Below, one piece after another: positions 13,310 to 28,533 of a DNA stretch of 64,000 nt. The notes under the pieces are model-generated. The model was not told the DNA's origin and ran no database searches. It saw only the letters and a list, made by a program, of their open reading frames with translations. Both the position numbers and the translations under genes were made by a program. Source of the stretch: Warburgia ugandensis (Eukaryota; Streptophyta; Magnoliopsida; Canellales; Canellaceae); assembly GCA_035236585.1 (NCBI GenBank), contig CP141138.1, forward strand, positions 32,251,437-32,315,436. Reading direction: 5' to 3'. Within the stretch, counting starts at the first letter, position 1. Every line of letters starts with the position of its first letter.

Positions 13310-14240
13310 TGGCTAATGGGGAACTATAGTTCTAAGAGGAAAGTTTTGGATAGGAGGGTTGACAGGTGGCCCCCCTTTGTGGTTATTCTTTGACCAAGAC
13401 AAATTGGGATGCCTAGCCCATCCAAGATTGTAGATCTCAAAATATGGGTTGTCACTAGGTTGGCGATATGCATTCAATGCATTCGCTTGGTCTACATGAT
13501 ATTCAGGAAACACTTTATTAGATGGACATGCTGAGGTCAAATGGGCTGGACTAGAACAAGTAGCGCATACCTCATGTGGAGGTTTTTGGGATAATGTAAC
13601 AGCCATGAAAGATTGAAACATAGTTTCAAGCTTGTCCATTCTTCCATCTAATTTTTTAGAGACAAAGTCGAGCTTATCGGATAGATCAGTATGTGCTCCT
13701 ATCTCGTAGATATCTCCTTTCTTAGTGGGCTGGTTAGTTCTTTCTCTCCTATTTGAATAATCTCATTGCTGAGAATTATCATCTACAATTTGAAAGAATT
13801 CCCAAGCTTCACTTTCATCTTTTAACATGGGGGTCCCTCCACTCGCTGCATCTATCATTTGTCTATTCTGAGGCGTCAATGCCTCATCGAAGTATTAAAC
13901 TTGCTGTCATTTCTCAAATCCATGGTGAGGGCATTTTTATAGCAATTCATTCCACCATTCCCAACATTCTTAATATTGTTCATCATCCCTTTGTTGGAAA
14001 TTTATAATTTCGTGACTCAGGGCCTTTGTTTTGTGAATGGGGAAGAACTTGTTCAAAAACTTTCTAGACAATTGGTCCCATGCATGTATGGAACCTACCT
14101 CCAAGGAATTAAGCCATGAATTGGCTTTGTCCTTATGTGAGAACAGGAATAACCTTAGCCTAATCGAATCATCCGAAACATTTTGGAACCTAAATGTGGC
14201 ACAAATATCAAGGAACTCCTTGATATGTAAGTACATGTCT
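13310..14240 (-). pseudogene. Athila A2 gag region (fossil)
   Basis: Gag remnant with IKEFLDICATFRFQNVSDDS and IRLRLFPFSHKDKANSWLNS, the conserved retrotransposon gag block, then a nucleocapsid-like segment with CATCSSPAHLTSACPS (a CCHC-like knuckle). Part of a broken element. Confidence 0.85.
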
Positions 14241-15669
14241 TCTCAGTCTCAACCATAAAAAGTAGGAAGTAACTAAATTACTCCTAATTTTAACTCAAAG
14301 TGGTCAGCATTAGTTGGAAGTAATGCTATGCAGAAGGGGGTATTAAGTTGGAGCGGCGAACAAAAATCTCTAATAGTCTTGCGCTCAATCTCTGGTAGTG
14401 GTTCAACCATAGGGATAGGAACTATGTTTCTTTCCTCTTGGTTTTAAATGCGTTGAATCTCTGGGTTTAACTGTAGTAGCTCAGGGTTCTGAGATCGATG
14501 CCCTTGCATGAACTATTCCTAATCTAAAATGTCATACTCTAAATGCTAACTCTAACTCTATGTGATGCAAGCAAAAAGGCACAGTCAACACCTTAGGCTA
14601 ATAAGCAATATATTGATTTTCTTGAATATGTGTGGGGACAATGCTTTTAATTAACCTAATCTAGTGCTCCTCCTCTTCTTTAAACTTATTTCTTGCTTAC
14701 CAGTTAGGTTCTTCACAAGGTAGTTAATACAACCCTCGTGTAAGGAGGCGTTTAGACCACACAAACGTCAACAGGAGGTGAGGGAAGAGCGAGGCTCTAT
14801 TAGACAATCCTCAATAACCACAGTGCTCAAAAGCCACTAGAATGACAATAAATCGAGTCTTAGTAAGAGGGTCTTACGAGCATGTGATAGCCCTATAGGT
14901 CTCTTCTGATTGATTTTAATTTGATTTGAAGGTTAGGGTAGCGCGCTTGAGGTGATTATCCTAAGTGGGCCAAGGAGTGGTGATGAAATCCACCCTTGAT
15001 CTTATAGGGGTAGGGTGCCCTTACTAATTAATTTCACACTCCATGGCAGTTCGATCAATATATATATCACCTTAAAGCATTAATCGTGTCCTAAGATGCA
15101 AATAAAAGCGATAAACTAATGCAAAACCTAAAAATGCAACAATTATAAGAGGATGCTTTCTATATGATTTATACTAACAAACAATGCAAATTTATTCTAA
15201 ATGCAAACCCTAATCTAGGAATTTAAATGAGTGAGGAGGCTTACAGTGGCGTTTCTGATGAAGATCAAGTGTGGGTCACCTTATCTTACACTTGCCCTGT
15301 ATTATTACAACCCTTTAAAATGAAAATTGAAATTGAAATTTATAAGGATCCTCACTACAAGCTTCACTCAAAAGGAAAAAAAAATCCTAATCTAGGAAAG
15401 TAGGGAAATTTCCATGTTGATGAAGATTTTCTTGCCAATTTCTCCACTTTCCTGTTTCCCTGAAAAAGAAAATTTAAAAATAAGTACCAATTTCAGGAAA
15501 TCAGGTGGTTATGCAAAAAAAAAAAAAAATCAAAAAAGCACCTAAAATGCAAATCCTAATATTTTTTATTTTTTTTGGATTTTTTTTCAAACTTTTTCAA
15601 ATTTTGGATTTTTTTAATTAAACTTTATAAAAACTCCTTTACAAGTCCCCGACAATGGTGCCAAAAACT
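14240..15669 (-). other. Leader of A2 between 5' LTR and gag
   Basis: About 1.4 kb without a supported gene. It resembles the A1 leader (for example the GGGCCAAG..TGGTnATGAAATC..CTTGATCTTATA stretch near 14970 and 2615), so it is the untranslated leader of the family. Confidence 0.65.
15645..15669 (-). other. tRNA-Asp-like primer-binding site of A2
   Basis: Read on the minus strand, the 5' LTR end CATCAACA is followed by AGTTTTTGGCACCATTGTC and GGGGAC. This is a diverged form of the TGGCGCCGTTGCCGGGGA site complementary to tRNA-Asp, which Athila elements use. Confidence 0.8.
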
Positions 15670-17800
15670 TGTTGATGTTTTTCGCAAGCGCACGAGCTAT
15701 TGTAGTATACCTATGCAAATACTGGTCGATCCCATAGGGACTCGCTTTAAATTTTGGAGTTCTACATAAAATTCAATTAATAAAAATAAAAATAAAGTAT
15801 ATAACAGAAGCAAACTAACAATGAAATAAAAATTCTCAATTTATTCAACTGCTGCAATTTACAGACTTTCTAATTCTAAAAAAACATAAAATAAAACTAA
15901 ATAAGCAACCTTGGATATCACTGTCCCTAGATAAGTAGAATAGGGATAAGGTAAAACCAGAATATTCAGGGACACATATGTAAATAAAACAGGGACTCAT
16001 ATGGAATTAAAACGGGGGTACAAACATAATTAAAATGAGGATGCAGATGTAATTAACAAAAAAAGAACAGAAATGTAATTGCATTTAAAGAGGAAGGGCA
16101 AAAATGGGATTTTATTAAAAATCTAGTTTTTAACAAAAACCAGACAGAACCCCACGAGAAGATCGCCGGAGAAGGAAGGAGATGGGTTGCTGGCCAGAGT
16201 GCTGAGGCAGAGAGGATGCCTAGGCCATCTGGTGCTGTCCTAGGTAGATGGCCGTTGCACTATCGGTGGAGGGCTCTTCCGGTGAAAAAAAATGACGCCC
16301 CTTCTGGGCATGCCACCGTTGATGAAGATGAGCGGTGCAGTGGGTTGAATCAGATGGACTGAAGATGGAAATAGGAAAGAAGAGGGTGGGTATGTGGCGT
16401 ATAGGGTATGGCCATGCGACCAGTGATGCTCATCCGTTGATATGGATGTAGGGCTGAAAAGGAAGAGAAGAGTGGAGATGACAAGTTAGATGGGGAGATA
16501 AGTTTGATGCAGTAAATTGGCAGAGCAAGAGAGGGAGAGTGAAAGAGAAAAACGAGAAAGAGAGAGATGGAAGGTACGATGGAGGGTTGAATCAGATGGA
16601 CTGAAGATGGAAATAGGAAAGAAGGGGGTGGGTTTGTGGCGTATAGGGTATGGCCATGCGACCAGTGATGCTCATCCGTTGATATGGATGTAGGGCTGAA
16701 AAGGAAGAGAAGAGTGGAGATGACGAGTTAGATGGGGAGATAAGTTTGATGCGGTAAATTGGCAGAGCAAGAGAGGGAGAGTGAAAGAGAAAAACGAGAA
16801 AGAGAGAGATGGAAGGTGCGATGGAGGGTGTAGGAGAGATAGTGGATAGGAGAGGGCTGGAAAGAGATGCTGGTGAAGAGGTGGGGTGTTGTCGTGAAGA
16901 GGGACCTGTCTCGGCAATGGACGCAACCAACGATCTGGGTTGGAAAGAGGGTGGAATAGAGGAGGAAGGCTGGGAAGAGTGGAAGACTATGGGAAGCAGG
17001 GAAGGGCAAGGAATGTCGCACGGTCTTGGAAATTGCAAATAGAAGAAGGGTGGAGGGCCGATGGGAGGTAGAGGCCGATGCTGGGATTTGGATAAAAGGT
17101 GAGAACTTGGAATGGTGAACGTGGGAGAGAGACGGAAAACATGAAAGAGCCTGTGCAGTGGATGAAAGAGGGCTGGGTTGTGCGGTGAATGGAGGAACTT
17201 GGGTTGATGCTTTGAACAAAAAACGATGAAGGAGAGAGGAAAGCAATTAACGTGAAAGAGAGACGAGTAAACTAGGAAAACTCCAAAACAAAACTAAGGA
17301 AGAGGAAAATAGGAAGGAAACAAACTAAAAAACTCTAAAAACTCAAAACTCCAAAACTACTCTGTCAAACTCTCCACGGTTCCCCTCTTTATACATTTTT
17401 TCTTTCTTAATCTTCCTCCACCTCCTTCCTTCGTTTACTCTGACAAACTTCTTTTCTTCCCATCTCTTTCAATTAGGAATCTTCTTTGATTAGGAAACCT
17501 TCTTGCTCTTCACTAATATGCACCGTTGATCCTTGAGGGATAATCTATAACCTTGATCCATAGCCATCTCTGTCTTTTATAGTTAATCTGCAAAATAAAA
17601 GACTAAATTAAAATCATCTAAACCGCACATTAATCATTTAATAAACTCTAATGATCATTTAACCATTAATTTTGAGAAATTAAGGTTTGGATGGTCAATT
17701 TGAGAAAAATTTAAAATCAAACTAAATTTTGCAAATTTGAATGGTTAGATGTTCTAATTGAATGCTAAACTAGCAGTCTTTTAGTCAAAATTAAACACTT

Positions 17801-17804
<4 letters not shown>
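15670..17804 (-). repeat. 5' LTR of element A2
   Basis: 2,135 bp with the same ends as the 3' LTR (TGTTGATG, ACTTAACA). It is about 250 bp longer than its partner, almost wholly because of the tandem duplication at 16343-16826. Confidence 0.92.
16343..16826. repeat. 242-bp tandem duplication inside the 5' LTR of A2
   Basis: Two nearly identical units at an offset of 242 (both start GGTTGAATCAGATGGACTGA). The 3' LTR has only one unit. LTRs are copied from one template at integration, so the second unit most likely arose after insertion. Confidence 0.9.

Positions 17805-17860
<56 letters not shown>
17804..17860. repeat. (GA)n microsatellite at the right junction of A2
   Basis: About 28 GA units starting immediately at the LTR end. 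They are the right half of the target tract whose left half is at 5255-5269. Confidence 0.95.
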
Positions 17861-17864
<4 letters not shown>

Positions 17865-20699
17865 AAGCGAAGGAAAACAAGCAAGGAGATTGGAGTTCAT
17901 TGCCAACTCACCAACTGTGATTGACAACAAGTTGTAATGGGCAAGAATCATTATAGAAACTATTAGAGTGAGTGAAATGGTTGAGGATCTATGATCCAAG
18001 CCGTTTATCTTATTCACCATAACAAAACGAGAAGCCTCATAACTGTGTTAAGATTGGCAAAGAAACTACAAAGGATTGATCAAAAAATAGTGGTTTGATA
18101 TTTGGAACCCACTGAGGTTGGATTTTCTTGAAAAAAACCTCTTCTTAGGTGATTCTCAAATGGGAAATGCAAACAAGTAGGGCATTCTCTAATTTGTAAA
18201 TTCATAACTTGGACATGCAAAATTTAGGAATTTTTTTGTGATTTCTCTGTTATTACATTTCATTTTGAACTAAAAATGTTAGATCTAATAAAATTAGAAG
18301 TGGCACAATGTATTTTAGCATGATTAACCTTAGATCTAATTGCATATTATCAAACCCAACAACTATTCGATGTTGGATGATTAGATCCGTGGATGTTGAT
18401 CAAAGAGACAGATTTGACCACTATTTATGACTGGTGATGTGCAAGTAGTAGATCTAACCCTTCCAATGTAGATTGAGACATCTATCCATAAGATCTAACA
18501 TTGATTTGAGACCATAATCTAATCCGATGACAGTAAAGTTTCATAGGTGAATTGATTACTCAAATTAGGATTTATGATTGTTGTTTTTATGGAAAGATTG
18601 ATAATCAGACTATTAGATCATTAGAACTTTAATGAGCAACTATGAACAGTTACCTAATCTATTGTGCACATTTATTCGACCATCTAAAACTTGGATATAT
18701 CATTGATCAATGAACAAAGGTACTAATTTAATAAATTAAGAATCTAGAATGCTACCGATCGATAATTTTAGAAACTTAGGAATTGATATGGACAATTGAT
18801 AAACAATCAATTATGCAGATCTAAAATTTTGATAGTTGATTAGTGTTTGACCCATTATATAGGGTCTAGGAAAATCTAGGTCAGCAACTTAAATGGTCAT
18901 GATCAAATTTATTATGTAAATTGTGATGGAAGAATAATTAACTATTGATCTTAATCCGTGGATGAACTAGAATGGTCTAGCCCATGAATTTATGATAACA
19001 TGTAGTAATACAATTTGTTCGCCTTAGATTGTGGAGTAAATAAATGTTGATACACATATCGATATCATTTAGTTTGGCTATTTGATATGGCATGATATGA
19101 GGTAGGTGGATTTAAGTTGATATGATTGGCAATTTTATTTATTCAATTACTATTTCATGTGAGCCATAAACCCTTGGAAAAAAAAATACAGTTGATTGTA
19201 AACACTAAAATAATCAGCTTTTGCTTACACATTATTTTCTAAGAACCAAACTCATTTCATAATGTGATTCTCTTATTTTATCATCTTTCAAAAAGAAATC
19301 AAAGTGTTGATATCAAATAAGGTTTGAATGTTTATGTCATATCTCATATGAAAGTTTGAATTGTAAAACCATCTATATTATGAATTTGAATGGATGATGA
19401 GGGTAGGTGTTGTGGGCACTGACAAGGTTCTAGGTCGATATGATTTGATGATTTTGGGGTGCAGTTGTACCTAAGTTGATGGATGACAGGGGATCTATTT
19501 TTATTGTGATAGGCATATTTGCTTTTGGTCGCTATGCTAGGAGGTGTAGATTGGCCCCTCCTTTGAAATTAGATGCTTGCTTAAGAGCTTATGATTTTGG
19601 TGGTAGCATCTTGCGAAGGCATGCCACTTTATGATCTGTGTCTCCCATGAGGAGTGGTGTAGGGTCGTGTACCAGCATGCTATACCTTATGTGATGAGTA
19701 TGCTAAGACATAAAGGTTATTTTTGCAATGATCAAACCACACTGACTTTTATCGTCAGAGGCACTGCCCACTATTAGTTATATGTTATCATTGATTGCTA
19801 ATTTGAGATTATGATCATTGGAATTTGTTATATGATGCTATTTAGACATCACAAATATCTTTAGAAATTATGCAAGTGATGTAATTTGGAATGTTTTTTT
19901 ATGTGATATGCTTTTATTCATTGATTTTGATGTTTAAAATGAATTTCTAAGCATGCAACAATAATGGAAATATATGATTTTGCATTTATTTTCAGAATTC
20001 AAATATTTGACATGAATCATAATGAGTTGGCATATTTAATTAAACCATATATCTATATTGTAATGTGATTATACAAGACTTGGTTTTATATACTAAACGA
20101 TTTATGAGACCATAAAGATATAGGCTTCATGTTCTTTCTAAATTGTATACTATTTGCAAAACAAGAGTACATTCCAAATAGCACTTTATTCTACCTACAT
20201 AGGTGCAAGCTTATTGAGATAATGTAAATGTTTACAATATCTCAAGTTTGATAGATAAAACTAAAAAGAAGACAAATTAAGTAAGAAGATCAACACATCT
20301 ATTGAGGAGTTAAGTATTCATGACTGCAGAACCTTCAGAATATAAGGGTGAGTTAGCAAGAGCATCTAGTGTCCACTAGTTTGCTCTTGATAAGTATCTT
20401 ATGATGAGCTAAGGTTTTGTGGATTTTATGTATTTTTCTATTTGAAGGACATTATGTGATGTGATTGAAAATTTTGGGATGGTTTTTATGCTTATGTTGA
20501 ATTTTAAAACTTGCAAATGTTTGTCAAAATTATCAAGTGACTCGCATCGCACCTATTTTATGTGTAGACATCTGTAAAATAGATGAAACTTATTTTGTAA
20601 AAAAGAATGAGTTAATTTCACTACGTAATTCTTGTTTTTGAAAAAGAAAATGACACTTGAGGTTTTTAGAAAATGACATTTAGCAATGAATTTCCTTGA

Positions 20700-21690
20700 A
20701 TGTTCACTAAAATATATGGCATAACCATCGAAGATGGAGACCAAAGAACACAATTGTCAAACACAAATATCGAAAGAGTTGATTCCACTAGGCATTAACA
20801 TGTGTGACACAATGCAGAAAACTATTGATGACACATGTTCCTTCGTGATTCAAGAAGCTTTCCCTCACCAGGAAGGACAATTCTTCTTTCTTGTAGTGGA
20901 GCTTTCCAAAGCCCATAGTATATCAGAGACTTTTTTTTATCACTCCTTAATCATTTGGAGGTAGCAATGCAATAGTCTTCACCATCATTATTAGGGGCCC
21001 TATTTTTGACATGTTCTTTGCCCTCAATGCTTGTGAATTTTCCCGCATGTTTCAAAAAAAATTTCCTTCCATTGTCTCCTTTTTCGGACACACACACACA
21101 CACACACACGAAAATGTGGCAATGGCTGTAGTGGATATCTCAATTCCAAATTGTGGGGACCACTATAGCATGGTTTTAGCACTTCCCAACATTGAGGCCC
21201 ACCGATAGCCCTTTTTTCCTTTCTAATCATTCTTACTATTCTAGTTAGTGAGCTTCCCATCATCATCAACTCAGTTATTCCTCTCATTTTGGATTTGATT
21301 TCTACTCATCCACTATTCAATCTTTTTCCATCCATCATCCAAACTCAGCCCCACCTTTGCCACTCTCCATACCCCTACACCATCTGAGGTGAGAATTAAG
21401 GATTTTGTACGATAGGGAAGTTGATCAATTGGAACCCCTATGGAAAAACACCAAGAAATATTGACAGATAAAAAACTGGATTGACTAAGAAGTGATGCCT
21501 CTAGCCTCGTAAATGAGATTCTATCCTAGGGAACACATTGAAGAAACTGGAGCACACTACTAGAGAATTTATTAGAGGGGCTCTTTAGAAACTAATCCCA
21601 AGCCCATATAAAAAATAGAGAAGTCTCAAGACTTTGATGCACCATGAATTACACCTCATTTGAGAAACTAATCCTTCATCATAGAAATCA
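20700..21690. other. Unassigned stretch
   Basis: No gene recognised. It contains a short (AC)n tract at 21088-21109 and pyrimidine-rich text near 21300-21370. It may include the true end of the Del-like LTR and the decayed 5' part of the L1 that follows, but I see no motif to decide this. Confidence 0.4.
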
Positions 21691-24600
21691 TTAGTTGAAA
21701 CATCAAGGGACTTGGAAGCATTGACAAAAGACTTGCTCTTAGGAACCTTGTGCAAGGGCTGTGTTGGATATTTTGATGTTGTAATAATCAAAATTTGAGA
21801 ACTTTGCTACATGGTAGTTGAGACAAATGGGGATCAACCCACAATTTGATTACATCTTTCTTCCTTTTGTTGGAAGTGTAGGAGGAATTATTTTGGCTTG
21901 GAACACAAAATCCGCCTTGATGGAGGAATTCTCTATGACCTATATATCAGTCAAACTCATAGATACTGCATCTGAAAGAAGTTGGGTACTCTTTTTGGTT
22001 TATGCACCAAATGATGAGTGAACTTAGGAAACTGTTTGGCTGGAGCTATGGACAACAATAGCAACTTAGCATCTCTTAATTTGTCTTATACAAGACTTTC
22101 AATACTCTAAGGTGGAATTTAGTGAGCAATAATCAAGGTGAAAGAGCTAATGGTACGTCTCTCATTACACATTTCATCAACCACTTGGAATTGACTGGTT
22201 AGCTCTAATTGAGGACCTTTACATGGTTTAACCACTAAAATAAGACAATTTTGGCATGAATTGATCATATTACTTTTTGTGGTAATTGTCATTTTACACA
22301 ATGTGGCACAGCTTTGACTTTGTAAAACAATATTAATTCACTGGCTTATTTACTTAGATCAAGAAGACAGTAGCTAGGGACCATCATCTTTCATATTTGT
22401 GAAAGCTTGGTTCCTCGAGTGGGCATTTGATAAATTGATGCAACAATGGTGGAAGGAAGCAAATGCTTTATTTCAGGTGAATTGGAGTTTCTGCAAGAAA
22501 TTGAATCTTGTAAAAACAATATTAAAACTTGGGAAAAGGAATTCAAGTGAAGAGATGGGCAAGTAAACTGGAAGTCAAATAAAAATGTATTGACGCTAAG
22601 GCAGATTTGGCACCAATTTCTAAGGCTGAGCAAGAAGAACTCGTAGCATTAAGAGATGAACTTAACATATTCTACTCAAAGGGGAGATTGAGTGGTGACA
22701 AAAGTCAAGAATTAAACTTTTGTAAGGAAATAAAAATATAAGTTTTGTCATGTAATGTGTCATCCTGAAGAAATCAAAATGGAATTTAGGGTTAGGAGAT
22801 TGATAGTCAGTGGAATAACAATCAAGAGAAGACAGTCAACTAAATGAGTTGCTTCACCCTATGCTAATCGAGAAGGATAATAGGGGCATGAGAAGGGCCC
22901 CTCTCACATAAGGAAGACATGAAGGGAGGCTTTGCTCATGCACAAAGGAAGCTTCAAAGCAAGGACTTGATGTGAAACAATAAGCCTTGAAATGAAGCCT
23001 TACTCTCTTCCAAAGGAAAGAGATGTAGAGCTGAATTATGTAAAAAAATAAAATAAAAAAATTAAATGGAAATTTTAGATTTCTTTCAACAACTTTACTC
23101 TAAAGAAGAATCAATCATGCCATAGCCAATAGAATTGGGATTTGAATCAATCCCATATTCAATAGTAAATGAGAATGAGGCCCAATTCGCAAAGGACGAA
23201 TTTGAAAAGATCATTTTTGGGATGAGGAAAGATGAAACCTTGGGATCAGATGGATTCACCATCAATTTCTTATAGGATTTTTGGAAAATGCTCAAGAAAG
23301 ATATTTTGAATGTCTTTAGAGGATTTTATTGAGGGGGACAATTGATTAAGGCCTTGGTGGCAACTTTTATCTATTTTGTACTAAAGAATGATTCCCCATT
23401 AAGCCTTAAGGGCTTACATCCAGAATCTATCGAGTTCTTTACAAAATCTTCTCCAATAGATTTCAAAAATCTCTCTCCATGATAATATCATAAGAATAAT
23501 TTTAACTTTTACAAAAGATACAAATCCTTGAGGGGCCACTAATTGCATATGAATTGGTAGAATCACAAAGGTATCATATGCAAATTGGATTTGGAGAAAG
23601 CCTCTGACAAGGTGGATTGGAATTTGTGTTTCCCACTGTGAGGAAAATGAGGTTTGGAAAAAGATCGGTTGAATGGATGGAAAATTATATGCCATCTCCA
23701 TGGTTATCCTACATGATTAATGGATGACAATGGACTTCTTCAAGTCATGAAGAGAGGTCAACAGGGAGACGCACTATACCTATTACTATTGATAGTCATC
23801 ATGGAGGGACTCAATAGATTGAGGCATGGATCAACATAAATTAGGATTTTTTAGGGTTCTCATTTTGCCAGTACCAAAGGCAAATCACCTATCTATAGTG
23901 TGTAAGTGATGTAATTATTTTCTCAACAGGACAATAGGATTAAGCAACAAACTTATGAGCAATTATTAGATGGTTTGGGGGCAGTGTTGAGAGAAAGAAT
24001 TAGCCTCTCTAGATCTTTGATCATTGGAGTCTCTAGGGAGCAATAGGAAGTGCAGAATTTTGCAGCAAAGGTGGGGTGTTGAGCAACACAAACATCGGTA
24101 TCATACCAAGAACCATTGCTTTCTTTGGGAAGGCCAAATAAAGTAGCTATGAACCTATCTTGGAAAGAATGGAAAGGAAACTGACCACATGGAAGAAGAA
24201 AATGCTTTCATTTTATGGAAGATTGGCATTAATCAAATCATCACTCAACAATGCATTGACATACTGTCTTTCATTGTTCAAATGCATGGTTATAGTTGAA
24301 AAAGGAATTAAAAAGCTACAACGAGATTTCCTATGGAATGATGAAATTGCAAAGAGGGGTACATCTAGCCAATGAGAATGAAGTTTGTTCACCAAGAGTA
24401 GTAGGAGGACTAGCCATGAGGAAAATCTTGCCTTTGAACCAATCATTGTTGTCAAAATGACTTTGAAGATGCCAAAATAAACAAAAAGGGCTATGAAATA
24501 AAATTTGTGATAGAGATTTATGAAGAAGTAAATGATGGACAAAGGCCAAATCTGAACACTCGACAAAGGAAGAAGAGCATATGGCAATACATTATTTCTA

Positions 24601-26030
24601 TGGATGAACAAATTTAGAATAAATCACCATTTATAGTAAAGAATGCCAAAAGGATGCTTTTCTGAGACCACATCTAGCTGGGAGAAAAACCATTGAAATC
24701 ATTGTTCATGATAGTTTATGTGGCTGCATTGGACAAAAAAGCAAAGTTCAAAGATCACTTGATTGAAACAAACAAGGAAGACCATGGAATCTCATTCTCA
24801 GAAGAAACCTAAGACTTGGTAATGATTTTTGAAATCCTATGAATCAGCTTAACACCTTCTATTTGTGTTCTACATAGGAAGACAAAGTTACATGGACACT
24901 AGAATCATCAAGGAAGTTTTCAATTTGATCCTATTACTTCGATTGTTTATAATTTAACCAAGAGGAGCAAAACATGAATTTCTTGTGGAGCTACTGGCAC
25001 CACCAAGCACATTGATATTCCTCTGCCATTAATGGTGAGAAAACAAATGATATAGGATGAATTGAAAAGATGTAGGTGGAACTAGGCTGGAATGTTCAAC
25101 TTTTGCCATAAACATAAGGAGGAATTGAGACATCTATTATTCGATTTTAGATTCTAATGGAATATCTGGCATGCAATTTTGGATCTTTTCAGCATGGCGT
25201 GGGTTTTCCTATTTTCTATTCAGGAGATGGTGGTTAGTGGATATCTTTAAGATGTTCACCAAAGCCAAAATTCCATTGGCGATCCATTCTACCAATTGCT
25301 TGTTGAGAGATCTAAAAAGAAAGAAACAGAAGGATTTTTCGAAGAAAAATCATTGGGAGAATTCAATCCTCAGTTGATTGGTGGGAAACAACATATGAAA
25401 ATTTTAAAAACTTCATGCTGGAATAGAATTTTAGAGGATGGAATTCATCTAATGCTCTAACCACAAAAGCACTTTACAACCTAAATGAAAGACACCACCA
25501 TAAAACATTCTCAAATTCAACTTTAATGGATCCATCCATGGAACACAAGGCCCACCAAGACTAGGAGGATTATTGCAAGATGATCAGGACATAGATGAAT
25601 GGAATTCTTTTGGACTAGCTTAGGTTGAATATGCAAATTTTGCAAGCTAGATTTATCAAACACATGCAATTGTGGACTATGTGAATCAGAGGAGACTCGC
25701 TTAATGCAATTAGATGGATTTCAAATCCACAATCTGCACAATGGAGACTCACCAACAACATTGATGAAACAATTTGGTGTCTAAGAAATTTCCATGTGGT
25801 TTTTCTTCACTCTATTCAATCGAGTAACGTAGAGCCAAATGAGTTAGTGCGACAGCAAGCCTCAGCAATAGCACTAGGTGTCACATATTTTCATAACCAC
25901 ACAAATGATGTGAGGGTATGAATTTCTTTCCCCTTGTACAATATTTCTTTATTATATATTCTTTTGGCGAAGGACTTCTGTCAATAAAATTCTAACACCA
26001 ATGTTCAAAAGAAAAAAAAGAAAAGGATGT
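21690..26030 (+). mobile_element. Decayed L1-type LINE
   Basis: Plus-strand remnants of a plant L1 second reading frame, in order. The endonuclease start (NIKGLGSIDKRLALRNLVQ, then VGSVGGIILAWNTK) lies at about 21695-22020. Reverse transcriptase blocks follow at about 23200-24400: DETLGSDGFTINF, LDLEKASDKVDWN, KRGQQGDALY, then TWKKKMLSFYGRLALIKSSL and LQRDFLWND. A C-terminal zinc-finger-like segment lies near 25080-25180, and RNase H (FKFNFNGSIHG..LGGLLQD) at about 25510-25600. The tail is a short untranslated region ending in an A-rich stretch near 26010-26030. Many stops and frameshifts interrupt it, so it is an old, dead copy. The first reading frame (ORF1) is not recognisable, and I found no target duplication. 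Confidence 0.85.
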
Positions 26031-28150
<2,120 letters not shown>

Positions 28151-28164
28151 AAGAAAGGAACCTG

Positions 28165-28533
28165 ATATACATTTCATCCTCATTTTTTATTCATTAGCCC
28201 CTTACTAGATGTTTAGATCACTATAACTCTAGGTAGGCCCTAACTTATCAAGATTCAAGTCACTTACAATATTTTCCTTGAGTTAGATGGGCCAAGCTTT
28301 GAATTTTTCATGCATTTGATCATCCCAGACAATCTTTTTTTTCTTTTAGTAAAAATGAACAATCAAAATCTTCAACTTATATTCTATCATCTAGTGGAGG
28401 AAAATTACAAGGCTTAGCCCATCTAAGTCAATGGTAGTATGCTTTGGATCTTCATAAATCTAAACCCACCTAGAGTTATAGCCATTTGACCATTTAGTAA
28501 GAGGCTAATAAATCAAAAATGGGTTGGTGATTA
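28165..28533. mobile_element. Foldback (MITE-like) element
   Basis: Two arms of about 150-160 bp, 28165-28326 and 28384-28533, are imperfect inverted copies of each other around a short AT-rich loop. Shared arm text includes TTTATT-ATTAGCC-CTTACTA, CTATAACTCTAGGT and TTAGATGGGCyAAGC. Such a structure is typical of old foldback MITEs. I could not fix the family or a target duplication. Confidence 0.7.

Larger units (their letters stand above)
5310..17804 (-). mobile_element. Athila-like Ty3/gypsy fossil, full length (element A2)
   Basis: A 12.5-kb element on the minus strand, with both LTRs, primer site, gag, protease, reverse transcriptase/RNase H, integrase, a long region after pol, and polypurine tract in canonical order. 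Size and order fit Athila elements of plants. The LTRs look roughly nine-tenths identical by eye, so it is not recent. The coding region is broken in at least half a dozen places, and I see no envelope-like gene after integrase. It sits in a GA microsatellite inside a Del-like LTR, so it is younger than that LTR. Confidence 0.92.
5176..17994. repeat. 284-bp tandem duplication, copy 2, split by Athila A2
   Basis: The left part is 5176-5270, matching 4892-4986. The right part is 17805-17994, matching the stretch after the GA tract of copy 1 (AAGGAAnCGAAGGAAAACAA and GGTTGAGGATCTATGA). Everything between 5271 and 17804 is inserted DNA. Confidence 0.85.
4486..20700 (+). mobile_element. Del/Tekay-like long LTR, interrupted by Athila A2
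   Basis: This looks like a long LTR of the Del/Tekay chromovirus type. It starts TGTGATACCTTTAAATTTTA (compare the typical TGTAACACCCC start), and its two parts, 4486-5270 and 17805 to about 20700, total about 3.7 kb once the nested Athila is removed. That is close to the 3,476-bp LTR at 58786-62261. Shared landmarks are GCTATGyTAGGAG near 19530 and 61040, and a GTAAATG..TTTACAATATCT block near 20225 and 61855. The right end is not resolved. No coding interior of the same family is visible, so it is probably a solo LTR, but I could not find its target duplication. Confidence 0.55.
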
